Assembly: GCA_041395905.1 (NCBI GenBank) | Contig: JAWKZP010000004.1 | Span: 62,001-126,000 of the forward strand | DNA length: 64,000 nt | Reading direction: 5' to 3' | Source of the DNA: UBA7803 sp041395905 | GTDB lineage: Bacteria > Pseudomonadota > Gammaproteobacteria > Pseudomonadales > Azotimanducaceae | In this document: piece after piece, positions 52,695-61,977 of the stretch | How the letters are laid out: the number at the start of each line of letters is the position of its first letter | Position numbering within the stretch: the stretch's first letter is position 1 | Position numbers and translations under genes: made by a program | The notes under the pieces: model-generated | What the model was told of the DNA's origin: nothing | What the model saw: only the letters and a program-made list of their open reading frames with translations | Database searches by the model: none

Positions 52695-53852
52695 ATGGAG
52701 CGACACGCCCTGCTCCTCGCCGGCGGCGGCGCACGGGCGGCCTATCAGGTGGGCTGCCTGCGCTACATCGCCCGGGCCCTGCCCGAGTACCGGCCCCAGA
52801 TCCTCACCGGCGTCTCGGCTGGAGCCATCAACGCCGTGCATCTGGCAAGCCACCAGGGCAGCTGGGAGAGCGCGGTGGAACGCCTGCGGGAACTGTGGCT
52901 GGCACTGGATACCGAGCGCGTCTACCACACCGAGCTGCGTTATCTGCTGGGCCACATCCTCGGTGCCGCGCTGCCTCTGTTCAGCGGCGGCCGGCTCGGC
53001 GGCGCGCAGCTGCGCGGCATGGTGAGCACCGAACCGCTGACCGAGTTCCTGACCAGCCATCTGGACCTCGATGGCCAGCGCATCCGTGGCATCCGGCGCA
53101 ACATCGACGCGCAGGTTCTGGACGCGCTGGCGATCATCACCACCAACTACGACAGCGGCCGCTCCACCGCCTGGGTGGAATCGCGCGCCGACGAGCTCTG
53201 GCAACGCGGCCAGCTGCAGGCCGCATTCGTGGACATGACCCTGGCGCATGTGCTCGCATCGTCGGCACTGCCGCTGTTCTTCCCCGCGGTAGAGCTCGAC
53301 GGCGCCTGGCACGGTGATGGCGGCGTGCGCCTGACCGCGCCGCTGTCGCCGGCCATGCACCTCGGCGCGACACGGATTCTGGCCGTGTCGCCCCGCTCCC
53401 GGCCCCACGGCAGCATCGCCCGCCCGCCGGCCACCGGCACAGGCCCATACCCCTCGCCGGCACAGGTGGCGGGCGTGATGCTCAATGCCGTGTTTCTCGA
53501 CATGCTCGACTACGACGCGCTGCAGATGAGCCGGATCAACCGCCTGCTGCACAACCTGCCGGAGCCATGCCGCGGCGGCATGCGACCCGTGGAGGTCATG
53601 GTGCTGCGCCCGAGCCGCGATATCGGCGCGCTCGCGGCGCAGAACGAGTTCCGGCTGCCGCGCGCGTTCCGCTTCTTCGAGCGCGGCATGAGCGGCGGCC
53701 AGCGGCGCAATGCGGATGCGCTGAGCATGGTCAATTTCGAACCCGAATATCTGGCCATGCTCATGGACCTCGGCGAGCAGGACGCGGAGCAGCGCGGAGA
53801 GGAGATCCAGGCCTTTCTGACCGGCGGTGCCTGCGCGGTTCCGGTGTGGTGA
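52695..53852 (+). CDS. Patatin-like phospholipase
   Basis: A 385-residue lipid acyl hydrolase. The glycine-rich oxyanion loop is LLLAGGGARAAYQVG at residues 5-20, the Ser nucleophile is in LTGVSAGAIN (GxSxG, about residue 40) and the catalytic Asp is in HGDGGVRLTAP (DGG). There is no signal peptide. Bacterial members release fatty acids from phospholipids or act as secreted toxins; nothing here indicates secretion. It is followed by the DUF3667 membrane protein gene after 48 bases. Confidence 0.93.
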   Translation: MERHALLLAGGGARAAYQVGCLRYIARALPEYRPQILTGVSAGAINAVHLASHQGSWESAVERLRELWLALDTERVYHTELRYLLGHILGAALPLFSGGRLGGAQLRGMVSTEPLTEFLTSHLDLDGQRIRGIRRNIDAQVLDALAIITTNYDSGRSTAWVESRADELWQRGQLQAAFVDMTLAHVLASSALPLFFPAVELDGAWHGDGGVRLTAPLSPAMHLGATRILAVSPRSRPHGSIARPPATGTGPYPSPAQVAGVMLNAVFLDMLDYDALQMSRINRLLHNLPEPCRGGMRPVEVMVLRPSRDIGALAAQNEFRLPRAFRFFERGMSGGQRRNADALSMVNFEPEYLAMLMDLGEQDAEQRGEEIQAFLTGGACAVPVW

Positions 53853-53900
53853 GCGCCAGGCGCGCGTGCGTGCGCGCCGGACCCGCACTAACATGCCGCC

Positions 53901-54854
53901 ATGCGTTGCCCCAACTGCGCCGTCGAGCACGACGGCCGCTACTGCCCGAACTGTGGTCAGAACGACCGCAACTACCAGCGCGCGTTGCCGCCCATGCTGG
54001 GCGAGCTGCTGCGCGAGACCTTCGAGCTCGACTCGCGGCTCCTGAAAACGCTCAGACTGCTGCTGTTCCATCCCGGCCAGCTGACGCAGGAGTTCTCGCG
54101 CAACCGGCGGGCAAGCTATGTCAGCCCGATCCGTCTGTACCTGTTCGCCAGCGTGCTGTTCTTCTTCCTGCTGTCGCTGAATGCCGAGCTGACACCGTTG
54201 CCCGCGCAGGCACGCATCGAAATGGAAGCGTCTGCCGGCGCCACCGAGGTCGGAGATGCGGCGACGCTGGCACCGCTGCTCGACGCGGCGCAGCGCGCGC
54301 GTCTCGACGCGATCCTCGCCCGGCCGGACAGCGCTATCGCGAGAGTCTCGCTCGATGCGATCGCACGCGAGGTTGCCGGGCAGCCGCAGCCACCGGGGCG
54401 CCTGGGGCGCTACCTGATCGGGACCGTCGTGGATGCATTCTACGAGCCAGGCCGCACAGTGCAGAGTCTGATGGACGACCTGCCGGTGGCCATGTTCCTC
54501 ATGCTGCCCATCTACGCGGCGCTGCTGGCTCTGGTGTATCGCAGCCGGCGCCGCTACTACGTGGAGCATCTGGTGTTCGCCGTGCACGTGCACACGGTCA
54601 CCTACATCCTGTTCACCGTGCTGATGCTGCTGCCGTCGCGGAGCGCCAGCCCGGCGCTGAACGCGATCTCCGCGTGGCTCGGCAACGGCCTGCTGGTGGG
54701 GCTGGCCACCTACCAGTACGTGGCGCTGAGGCGCTACTACGGTGGCTCCCGGCTGGCGACGCTGTGGCGCTTCGCGGCCCTGTCGGCTGCCTACACGGCG
54801 TTGCTCGCGCCGGCGGTGCTCGCCGTGATCATCGCAGCCCTGACCCTGCTGTGA
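53901..54854 (+). CDS. DUF3667 zinc-ribbon membrane protein
   Basis: A 317-residue protein with an N-terminal zinc ribbon (CPNC...YCPNCGQNDRN, residues 3-20) and four or more membrane helices (LYLFASVLFFFLL, FLMLPIYAALLALVY, HTVTYILFTVLMLL, and the C-terminal helix). It fits the DUF3667 family, which has no known function. The linker (about 95-170) is soluble and helical. It may bind zinc and sit in the inner membrane. It converges on the Tat-exported protein gene. Confidence 0.83.
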   Translation: MRCPNCAVEHDGRYCPNCGQNDRNYQRALPPMLGELLRETFELDSRLLKTLRLLLFHPGQLTQEFSRNRRASYVSPIRLYLFASVLFFFLLSLNAELTPLPAQARIEMEASAGATEVGDAATLAPLLDAAQRARLDAILARPDSAIARVSLDAIAREVAGQPQPPGRLGRYLIGTVVDAFYEPGRTVQSLMDDLPVAMFLMLPIYAALLALVYRSRRRYYVEHLVFAVHVHTVTYILFTVLMLLPSRSASPALNAISAWLGNGLLVGLATYQYVALRRYYGGSRLATLWRFAALSAAYTALLAPAVLAVIIAALTLL

Positions 54855-54870
54855 TCCGGGGCCGAAGCGC

Positions 54871-55464
54871 TCAGGCAGCTAGCGGCCGATAGCGCAGCAT
54901 CACCCGCGTACCATCGGCCAGCCCATTGCGGAAGCGCGGCCCCCAGACCAGCCAGCTCAGCCGGTACTTGCTGCCGCAGGCCTCCAGAACACGCTCGCGT
55001 TCCGCCGCGTCGCTGACCAGCGCTGCGCTTGCCTCGAGCGCGGGCAGCGCGCGATAGCGGTCTCCGATTCTGGTCCACACGCCGAGGTCACCCACCCAGA
55101 TACGGGCCCGTTCCAGGCCGCGCCGCACTGCTTCGGCACGCCACGCGTCGCTGGCCGTGACCACGAACACCGCGCCGTCGACGTGCACGAACCAGACTTC
55201 CGCATGACATCGGCTCTCCTCGCCGTCGCTGCGCAACGGCGTCAGGTAGACCAGATCCGAAGTGTCCAGGGCGGCGGCCAGCGTCTGTTCGAGCCCCGCG
55301 TCAGCCGCACCTTCCTGCTCGGCGGGCAGTGCCGCCGCCCCGGCCCGCCGCCACGGCAGCGGCAGCAGGCCGAGGGCGCCCGCGACCAGAGCCAGCCGGA
55401 CGAATCCGCGCCTTGTCGTCAGGGTCCGTTGCTGCCTCGTGTCCGACACGTTGCGCTCAGACAT
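54871..55464 (-). CDS. Tat-exported PPOX/split-barrel-like protein
   Basis: A 197-residue protein with a twin-arginine signal (TTRRGFVRLAL, residues 16-26, then a hydrophobic core ending RRAGAAALP). Cofactor loading before export is therefore likely. The mature part (HAEVWFVHVDGAVFVVTA, then RIWVGDLGVWTRI) weakly resembles the split-barrel flavin or F420-binding fold; this is a tentative call. Its ATG 55464 overlaps the fumarase stop by 8 bases, so the two are co-transcribed. No function can be assigned. Confidence 0.65.
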   Translation of the reverse strand: MSERNVSDTRQQRTLTTRRGFVRLALVAGALGLLPLPWRRAGAAALPAEQEGAADAGLEQTLAAALDTSDLVYLTPLRSDGEESRCHAEVWFVHVDGAVFVVTASDAWRAEAVRRGLERARIWVGDLGVWTRIGDRYRALPALEASAALVSDAAERERVLEACGSKYRLSWLVWGPRFRNGLADGTRVMLRYRPLAA

Positions 55465-56977
55465 TGCGGGCGCTGATCCGCTCGGCGATCTTCGCCGACC
55501 AGATCTTCGGCCCCTCGCGATGCACCGACTCGCCGCCCGAGTCCACGGCGACCGTCACCGGCATGTCCTTCACTTCGAACTCGTAGATGGCTTCCATGCC
55601 CAGCTCCGGAAAAGCCAGCAGCTTCGAGCCGGTGATGGCTTTGGCAACCAGATAGGCGGCACCGCCGACTGCGATCATGTACACGGCCCGATTGTCGCGG
55701 ATCGCGTCGATGGCCGCCGGTCCCCGCTCGGCCTTGCCCACCATGCCGATCAGGCCGGTCTTCTCCAGCATGGCGCGGGTGAATTTGTCCATGCGCGTAG
55801 CGGTCGTCGGCCCCGCCGGGCCCACGACCTCGTCGCGCACCGGGTCGACCGGGCCGACGTAGTAGATGACCCGGTTGGTGAAGTCCACCGGCAGGGGCTC
55901 GCCCCTGCCGATCATGTCCACCAGCTTCTTGTGCGCGGCATCGCGCCCCGTGAGCAGCCTGCCGGAGAGCAGCAGCGTGTCGCCCGCCTTCCAGGTCGCC
56001 ACCTCGGCGGGGGTGAGCGCGTCGAGATTCACCCGGCGGACGTCATCGCCCATCTCGAAGGCGATGTCCGGCCACTCCGAGAGATCAGGTGCTTCGAAAG
56101 TCGCCGGGCCGGTGCCGTCCAGCGTGAAGTGCACGTGCCGCGTGGCCGAGCAGTTGGGAATCACCGCCACCGGCTTGTTGGCCGCGTGGGTAGGATACTC
56201 CTTCACCTTGACGTCGAGCACGGTCGTCAGACCGCCCAGGCCCTGAGCGCCGATGCCGAGCGCATTGACCTTCTCGAACAGTTCGAGGCGCAGCGCTTCG
56301 CTGTGATTCTGCGCCCCCCGTGCCTTGAGCTGATGGATGTCGATGGGCTCCATGATGGCTTCCTTGGCGAGCAGCATCGCCTTCTCCGGCGTGCCGCCGA
56401 TGCCGACGCCGAGCAACCCCGGCGGACACCAGCCGGCGCCCATGCTCGGCACGACGCTGAGAATCCAGTCCACCACCGAGTCGGACGGATTCAGCATCGC
56501 AAACTTCGCCTTGGCTTCGCTGCCACCCCCTTTGGCCGCGAGCTCGATGGACAGGGTGCTGCCGGGCACCACCTTGTAGTGAATCACTGCCGGCGTGTTG
56601 TCCCGGGTGTTGGTGCGGGCGCCGTCGGGGTCGCTCAGCACCGATGCGCGCAGCACATTGTCCGGATTCTGATAGCCACGCCGCACACCTTCGTTGATCA
56701 TGTCCTCGAGGCTCATGTCGCCTGCCCAGGTCACGTGCATGCCGACTTCCACCATGGCGATGACGATGCCCGTGTCCTGGCAGATCGGCCGCTTGCCGAG
56801 CGCGCACATGCGGGAATTCACCAGCACCTGGGTGAGCGCGGCCCTGGCCGCTGGAGATTCCTCCTTCTCCCAGGCCTCGCGCATGGCGCGAATGAAATCC
56901 ACGGGATGGTAGTAGGAGATGAACTGCAACGCGTCGGCAACGCTCTGAATGACGTGTTCGGGCTGGATCGCAGGCAT
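55457..56977 (-). CDS. fumA: Fumarate hydratase, class I
   Basis: An iron-sulfur fumarase of 506 residues, converting fumarate and malate in the TCA cycle. Candidate [4Fe-4S] ligand cysteines are in PICQDTGIV, GAGWCPPGLLG and IPNCSATRHVHF. The substrate motifs DPDGARTNTRDNTPAV and VVGPAGPTTATRMDK are typical of the class I catalytic core. Class I enzymes are oxygen-sensitive; many bacteria also keep FumC. It is divergent from the Zur-like gene with 50 bases between and overlaps the Tat protein gene by 8 bases. Confidence 0.94.
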   Translation of the reverse strand: MPAIQPEHVIQSVADALQFISYYHPVDFIRAMREAWEKEESPAARAALTQVLVNSRMCALGKRPICQDTGIVIAMVEVGMHVTWAGDMSLEDMINEGVRRGYQNPDNVLRASVLSDPDGARTNTRDNTPAVIHYKVVPGSTLSIELAAKGGGSEAKAKFAMLNPSDSVVDWILSVVPSMGAGWCPPGLLGVGIGGTPEKAMLLAKEAIMEPIDIHQLKARGAQNHSEALRLELFEKVNALGIGAQGLGGLTTVLDVKVKEYPTHAANKPVAVIPNCSATRHVHFTLDGTGPATFEAPDLSEWPDIAFEMGDDVRRVNLDALTPAEVATWKAGDTLLLSGRLLTGRDAAHKKLVDMIGRGEPLPVDFTNRVIYYVGPVDPVRDEVVGPAGPTTATRMDKFTRAMLEKTGLIGMVGKAERGPAAIDAIRDNRAVYMIAVGGAAYLVAKAITGSKLLAFPELGMEAIYEFEVKDMPVTVAVDSGGESVHREGPKIWSAKIAERISARNV

Positions 56978-57027
56978 GAGTCCGGTTCGCTCGACTTCGG
57001 AGAAGCGGATATCTTACATTACCCTTC

Positions 57028-57474
57028 ATGACCGCACGCACCATGCAATCGGCGGCCGAGCTCTGCCACAGCAAAGGGCTGGCCTTCACCCAGCTGCGCA
57101 GGCAGGTGTACGAGCTGATCGCGGCGGAACCACGCCCGGTCGGCGCCTACGAGCTGCTCGACAAGCTGAAGACCACACGCGGCAATGCGGCGCCGGTGAC
57201 CGTGTATCGCACCCTGGACTTTCTGCTCGATGCCGGCCTGATTCATCGAATCGACGCGCTGCAGGCGTACACGGCCTGCGAAGCCGAGCAGCCCGATCAC
57301 AGCGGCCTGCTGCTGGTATGCAACCACTGCAAGGCAGTGACCGAGCTGGAGGACCCGCGACTCGAACAGCAGATCGCCCGCGCCACGCGCCATCAGGCAT
57401 TCCACCTGGCCGATGGGCTGATCGAAATCCGCGGCCTGTGCGCCGCCTGCGCTCACAGCGAGCCTCACAGCTGA
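57028..57474 (+). CDS. zur: Fur-family regulator, Zur-like
   Basis: A 148-residue Fur-family repressor. The winged helix covers about residues 10-75 (VYELIAAEPRPVGAYELLDKLK, then VTVYRTLDFLLDAGLIH). Cysteine pairs CNHC (about 96-99) and LCAAC (about 140-143) form a structural zinc site. The AYELLD, VYRTLDFLL and GLCAAC motifs fit Zur better than Fur or PerR. It would repress zinc uptake genes with bound zinc. It is followed by the M19 dipeptidase gene, an enzyme with zinc, which might be under its control (inference). Confidence 0.82.
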   Translation: MTARTMQSAAELCHSKGLAFTQLRRQVYELIAAEPRPVGAYELLDKLKTTRGNAAPVTVYRTLDFLLDAGLIHRIDALQAYTACEAEQPDHSGLLLVCNHCKAVTELEDPRLEQQIARATRHQAFHLADGLIEIRGLCAACAHSEPHS

Positions 57475-57523
57475 CCTGCCGGCATTGCCGAACGTATTCG
57501 ACCGCCGAACCGGAGACCGAACC

Positions 57524-58771
57524 ATGAGAGTACCCGTCCGCCTGCTGGCCGCCTGCCTGGGCCTGGTCAGCATCGCTGCCTGCAGCACCCGCGAGAGCGC
57601 ACCAGGCTCCACGCCGGAAGCCACGCCGGATGCTGCGACGCTGGCGCGTCAGCTGCTGATCATAGATACCCACATCGACGTGCCGTACCGCCTGCACGAG
57701 GGTTGGGAGGATGTCAGCCAGGCAACACCGGACGGTGAGTTCGACTATCCCCGCGCCGCCGCGGGCGGCCTCGATGCGCTGTTCATGTCGATCTACATCC
57801 CCGCGAGTGTGGACGAGGTGGGAGACGCGCCCGCCTTTGCCGACGGCCTGATCGACAGCGTCGTGCAGCTGGCGAGCCGGCATCCGGACAAATTCGGAGT
57901 CGCCACCTGCAGCGCGGACGTGACGACGCTCAAAGGCCAGCAGCGCATCGCTTTTGCCATGGGCATGGAGAACGGCGGCCCCATAGATGGCAACCTGGAC
58001 AATCTGCGCCATTTCCGTGACCGCGGCATCCGCTACGTCACGCTCGCGCACTCGAAGTCGAACCACATATCCGACTCCTCCTACGACAGCAACGAGCAGT
58101 GGGGCGGGCTGTCGCCGTTCGGCAGGAAGCTGATTCCCGCCATGAACGCGGAGGGCGTCATGGTGGACGTCTCGCACATCTCCGACAAAGCGTTCTGGCA
58201 GGTACTGGAGCTCACGCACACGCCGGTCATCGCCAGCCACTCGTCACTGCGCCACTTCACGCCCGGGTTTCAGCGCAACATGACCGACGAGATGGTCGCG
58301 GCGCTGGGTCGCAACGGCGGCGTCATCCAGATCAACTTCGGATCCAGCTTTCTGACCGCCGCCGCGCGCGACTACGGCAACGAGCAGCAGGCGGCATTCC
58401 AGCAGTTCCGCGAGCAGTCGGGTCTGCCCGACGACGACCCGAGAATTGCCGAGTTCGGCGCCGCCTACCGGCTCGAGCACCCCTACCCTTACGCCACGGT
58501 GGACGATGTGCTCGATCACATCGACCGGGCCGTGCAGCTGGCAGGCATTGATCACGTCGGGCTCGGCTCCGATTTCGACGGTGTCGGGGACAGCCTGCCC
58601 GTGGGCCTGAAGGACGTCAGCCAGTATCCGAACCTGGTCGCCGGGCTGCTCGGACGCGGCTACAGCGAGGCTGACGTGGCGAAGATTCTGGGCGGCAATC
58701 TGATGCGCGTCTGGCGGGCAGTCGAGACCTACGCCGCCAATGCCGGCAACCCGGCGCCCTGCACACAGTAA
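57524..58771 (+). CDS. Membrane dipeptidase (M19) lipoprotein
   Basis: A 415-residue zinc dipeptidase. The signal peptide ends in a lipobox, SIAACST (Cys about residue 20), so it is a lipid-anchored envelope protein. M19 motifs are LIIDTHIDVPYRL, FAMGMENGGPI, VSHISDKAF, ASHSSLRHF and GLGSDFDGV. It would cleave dipeptides, including D-amino acid-containing ones. ATG 57524 places the signal at the start. It follows the Zur-like gene by 49 bases. Confidence 0.92.
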   Translation: MRVPVRLLAACLGLVSIAACSTRESAPGSTPEATPDAATLARQLLIIDTHIDVPYRLHEGWEDVSQATPDGEFDYPRAAAGGLDALFMSIYIPASVDEVGDAPAFADGLIDSVVQLASRHPDKFGVATCSADVTTLKGQQRIAFAMGMENGGPIDGNLDNLRHFRDRGIRYVTLAHSKSNHISDSSYDSNEQWGGLSPFGRKLIPAMNAEGVMVDVSHISDKAFWQVLELTHTPVIASHSSLRHFTPGFQRNMTDEMVAALGRNGGVIQINFGSSFLTAAARDYGNEQQAAFQQFREQSGLPDDDPRIAEFGAAYRLEHPYPYATVDDVLDHIDRAVQLAGIDHVGLGSDFDGVGDSLPVGLKDVSQYPNLVAGLLGRGYSEADVAKILGGNLMRVWRAVETYAANAGNPAPCTQ

Positions 58772-58829
58772 GGCGCGCAGCGAACGGCCCGCTCACGGCG
58801 GTGCGCAGGCAGGGGTCTGAGCGGAGACG

Positions 58830-59999
58830 CTAGCGTGAGAGCCGCTCGATCAGGCGCCGCAGAAACGCGGTGCCCTCATCGAGCTGCTTGATGCTGATGT
58901 ACTCGTCCGGCTGATGGGCCTGGGAGATGCTGCCCGGGCCGCACATCACCACGGAGAAGCCGGCCTCATCGAACTGGCCGGCCTCGGCGCCATAGGGTAC
59001 CGCCGTTCCTGCATTCTGCCCCGTGAGCTGCCTGGCCAGCGCCACCGCCGGAGCGGACTCGTCCGCGGCAAAGCCCGGCGCGTTCGCCTTGATGTCGAAG
59101 CTTATGCCGGTGTCCGCGTGAACCGCGCGCATCTCGGGCTCCAGCTCCTCGCGCGCGAACCGTTCCAGCGCGCGAAAGTAGTCCATGGGATCTTCGTCGG
59201 GCACGGTGCGGATGTCGGTCATGAACCGGCAATGACGCGCGGTGATGTTCTGCGCCGTGCCGCCGTGAATCACGCCGCAATGCAGCGTCGAGTAAGGCGG
59301 ATCGAAACGCGCGGCCGACCCGGCGGCCCCGGACTGCTCCGCGCGGGCCCGGTTTTCGCGCTGGCGATCGCCGAGCCATGTGACCAGCCGTGCCGCGTAC
59401 ATCACCGCCGGCACGCCCTCGTTCTGCTTGCTCGAGTGCGCCTCGTGGCCCAGCACGCGGGTCTCGAAAATGAACATGCTCTTGTGCGCCGTGACCACCT
59501 GCATCTCGGTGGGCTCGCCGACGATCACCGCCGCTGGCTCGGGCAGCGTTTCACGCAGCGCCGCGATCAGCCGCGGAGCACCGAGGCAGCCCACCTCCTC
59601 GTCGTAGGACAAGGCCAGATGCACGGGCCTGCGCAAGCGGTGCATCTCGGGGACCAGCGCGAGGGCCGTTGCGATGTAGGCCTTCATGTCCGCCGTGCCG
59701 CGCCCGTACAGGCGGCCGTCACGCTCGGTCAGCTCGAAGGGGTCGCTGTGCCAGTCCTGATCATCCACGGGCACCACGTCGGTGTGGCCGGAAAGCACCA
59801 CGCCCCCGGGCACCATCGGCCCGATGCTCGCGTAGAGGTTGGCTTTGGCGCCGCAGTCGCTGCGCAGCTGCCGGCAGCGGACGCCGAACTGGGCGAGATA
59901 CTCCTCCACGAACTCGATCAGGACCAGGTTCGAATCCCTCGATACCGTGGGCATGGCAACCAGCCGGGCCAGCATCTCCCGGGGCGACGGATTCCGCAT
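58830..59999 (-). CDS. argE: ArgE-like M20 deacylase
   Basis: A 389-residue M20-family zinc hydrolase close to acetylornithine deacetylase. Zinc and catalytic residues are in LSGHTDVVP, GRGTADMKAYIA, LSYDEEVGCLG, VGEPTEMQ and the C-terminal SQAHQPDEYI. The length and motifs match ArgE. Its ATG overlaps the upstream methyltransferase stop by 1 base (TGATG at 59997-60001), so translation is coupled. I prefer ATG 59999 over a long in-frame extension that looks non-coding. Confidence 0.88.
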   Translation of the reverse strand: MRNPSPREMLARLVAMPTVSRDSNLVLIEFVEEYLAQFGVRCRQLRSDCGAKANLYASIGPMVPGGVVLSGHTDVVPVDDQDWHSDPFELTERDGRLYGRGTADMKAYIATALALVPEMHRLRRPVHLALSYDEEVGCLGAPRLIAALRETLPEPAAVIVGEPTEMQVVTAHKSMFIFETRVLGHEAHSSKQNEGVPAVMYAARLVTWLGDRQRENRARAEQSGAAGSAARFDPPYSTLHCGVIHGGTAQNITARHCRFMTDIRTVPDEDPMDYFRALERFAREELEPEMRAVHADTGISFDIKANAPGFAADESAPAVALARQLTGQNAGTAVPYGAEAGQFDEAGFSVVMCGPGSISQAHQPDEYISIKQLDEGTAFLRRLIERLSR

Positions 60000-61024
60000 C
60001 AGCCGGACCGTCCCGGCTTGCGCCCCGAGACCCGCGTCAGCGTCTCCGGAATGAACTCGTGCGCCGCCACATCCACGAATCCGGCGCTCTGCAGATAGCC
60101 CACGCAGTCGCGCTCCGAGTGCGCGAGCCCGGTGGAGCCGTTCACCGCCTCGGACAGCCCCCACAAAGCCGGCGCCAGCGGGCCGGCGCCGGACGCATCG
60201 AGCATCTCGCCGATCAGATGAACCTCACCGCCCGGCAGCAGCGCGTCGTACACCCGGGCGACGACCCGGGCGATGATCGCGCGGTCGTACTGGGGCAGGT
60301 TCGAAGCCATGATGGCGACGTCCGCATCGGCGGGCAGCGGATCGGCAGTAAAGTCGCACGGCTGTGCGGTCACGCGATCGGCGACCCCGTTTTCCGCCAG
60401 GTATTCGCGCGTCACCGCCACCACGGGCGGCAGGTCGAGCACCACCGCGGTGAGCTCCGGATAGGTCTGCGCGGCGATGATGCAGTAGCAGCCCGAGCCG
60501 CCGCCGAGATCCATGATGCGACGCCGCCCGCTGAGGTCCACCTGTCGATGGAAGCGGCGGGCTGCGCCCATGCCGATGGAATAGGTCGCCTCGTGGTACT
60601 GCCGCGCGCGCTCCACCGTGAAGGTATCGTCATACATGCCGAGCACCCGGAATTGCGACGCCGGTCGGCGCAGGTGCTCGGTGAGATGGCCCCAGGCTTC
60701 CCAGCGCGGCTTGCCGAACAGCATCCATGGGCCCGCGAAGCTCGCCTGGCCGCGCACCAGGAAACGCGCCACGTCCGCGGCGTTAGCATAGCGTTCGCCG
60801 TCGCGTTGCAGGAGCCCCATGGCCGCGAGCGCCACCAGCAGACGTTCCGCATTGACGGGCTCTATGCCGATGTCCTGGGCCAGCGCGTTGCTGGTGTCGG
60901 AGCCGCGGGCGATGGCACTGAAGACGTCCAGCTCCACCGCGCTCATCAGCGCCGCCGATTCCCAGAACGCCTTGGCAATGCGCTGCAGGCGCACGGTGTC
61001 CACACGTTGACCGGTGTCGCTCAT
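59999..61024 (-). CDS. SAM-dependent O-methyltransferase
   Basis: A 341-residue methyltransferase of the dimerising O-methyltransferase class. An N-terminal helical domain (AFWESAALMSAVELDVFSAI, about 15-90) is followed by a Rossmann domain with the SAM-binding IMDLGGGSGCYCI near residue 173. A C-terminal extension contains LAHSERDCVGYLQSAGF. The substrate is probably a phenolic or enolic oxygen. I use ATG 61024, with GGAG ahead of it; an ATG at 61051 is in frame. It is coupled to the ArgE-like gene. Confidence 0.86.
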   Translation of the reverse strand: MSDTGQRVDTVRLQRIAKAFWESAALMSAVELDVFSAIARGSDTSNALAQDIGIEPVNAERLLVALAAMGLLQRDGERYANAADVARFLVRGQASFAGPWMLFGKPRWEAWGHLTEHLRRPASQFRVLGMYDDTFTVERARQYHEATYSIGMGAARRFHRQVDLSGRRRIMDLGGGSGCYCIIAAQTYPELTAVVLDLPPVVAVTREYLAENGVADRVTAQPCDFTADPLPADADVAIMASNLPQYDRAIIARVVARVYDALLPGGEVHLIGEMLDASGAGPLAPALWGLSEAVNGSTGLAHSERDCVGYLQSAGFVDVAAHEFIPETLTRVSGRKPGRSG

Positions 61025-61046
61025 GGGTTGCTCCTTCTCCTGTCGC

Positions 61047-61110
61047 GTCATGCCGCGGTTGCTGCCGGCCCGCTCGCTGCTGCGCGCTGCGGCGCACGCA
61101 CCGGCATGAC
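61047..61110. promoter_or_regulatory. 9-bp inverted repeat in methyltransferase/OmpW region
   Basis: GTCATGCCG (61047-61055) and CGGCATGAC (61102-61110) are perfect inverted arms with 46 bases between. They lie in the divergent promoter region. TACAAT at 61157-61162, with TTGGGC at 61136-61141 (15-base spacer), is a plausible ompW promoter. Confidence 0.45.
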
Positions 61111-61195
61111 TCGGTCCCTTCGGGATCTCCGTATGTTGGGCTGCACGGACGGTTCATACAATCCCCGCGCATTTGCATCTTTGGAGAGAAAACAA

Positions 61196-61840
61196 ATGAA
61201 AACGACCTTTGCCGCCACCGTAGCAGCCGGGCTTCTGGCCGCTGGTGCGAGCCTGCCCGTGACCGCGCATGAAGCCGGAGACTGGATCGTACGCGGCGGA
61301 TTCCACTACATCAGCCCGAAGTCGAACAACGCCAGGATCGACAGCAACGTGCCCGTGGTGGGCGGAGCAAAGATCGAGGTGGACGAGGACACCATGTTCA
61401 CCTTCGACGTCACCTACATGATGACCAGGAACTGGGGCGTCGAGCTCCTGGCTGCAGCACCGTTCGAGCACGACATTCAGGTGGGCGGTGCCAAGGTGGC
61501 ATCCACCAAGCACCTGCCGCCGACCCTCAGCGTCGTCTACGCATTCATGCCTGACAATGCGATTCAGCCGTATGCCGGCCTGGGCCTGAACATGACGGTG
61601 TTCTTCGACGAGAACATCGACATTCCGGGCGCGGATCTCAATCTGGATACGTCCCTGGGGCTGGCCGCGGTAGCGGGCGTCGATATCGATCTGGGCGACA
61701 ACTGGTTCCTGAACGCCGACATCCGCTATCTGGACATCGAAACCGATGCCAAGATCTTCATCCCCGGCGTCGGTACCACCAAGCCGACCGTGGAAATCGA
61801 CCCCTGGGCCTTCGGCCTGAACGTCGGCTTCAAGTTCTGA
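61196..61840 (+). CDS. OmpW-family outer-membrane protein
   Basis: A 214-residue outer-membrane beta-barrel of the OmpW family, with a signal peptide (residues 1-24, ending VTAHE). Eight-strand-type alternation and the conserved GDWIVRGGFHYISPKS, QPYAGLGLN and C-terminal WAFGLNVGFKF are visible. OmpW proteins form a narrow hydrophobic channel for small molecules. The ribosome binding site GGAGAG precedes ATG 61196. It is followed by two hairpins. It is divergent from the methyltransferase gene. Confidence 0.93.
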   Translation: MKTTFAATVAAGLLAAGASLPVTAHEAGDWIVRGGFHYISPKSNNARIDSNVPVVGGAKIEVDEDTMFTFDVTYMMTRNWGVELLAAAPFEHDIQVGGAKVASTKHLPPTLSVVYAFMPDNAIQPYAGLGLNMTVFFDENIDIPGADLNLDTSLGLAAVAGVDIDLGDNWFLNADIRYLDIETDAKIFIPGVGTTKPTVEIDPWAFGLNVGFKF

Positions 61841-61853
61841 AACCATGCTTCCG

Positions 61854-61879
61854 CGCCGGCGGTCGAACCACCGCCGGCG
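61854..61879 (+). terminator. 10-bp hairpin just after ompW
   Basis: CGCCGGCGGT and ACCGCCGGCG are perfect arms around CGAACC, 14 bases after the ompW stop. No T-run follows. It may pause transcription or protect the mRNA end. Confidence 0.5.
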
Positions 61880-61914
61880 GGAATCTGACCCCAGCCAACC
61901 CGTTTCACCGAACA

Positions 61915-61977
61915 GGCGGGCCACGGACAGCAGTAGACGCTCCTGCAGTGCGTCTGTTCGTGGGCCGCCTTCTTTTT
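61915..61977 (+). terminator. Long hairpin with T-tract after ompW
   Basis: A long stem is formed from GGCGGGCCACG ... AGACGC and GCGTCT ... CGTGGGCCGCC with internal bulges, followed by TTCTTTTT. This is a rho-independent terminator layout; its length also fits a small structured RNA end. Confidence 0.7.
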
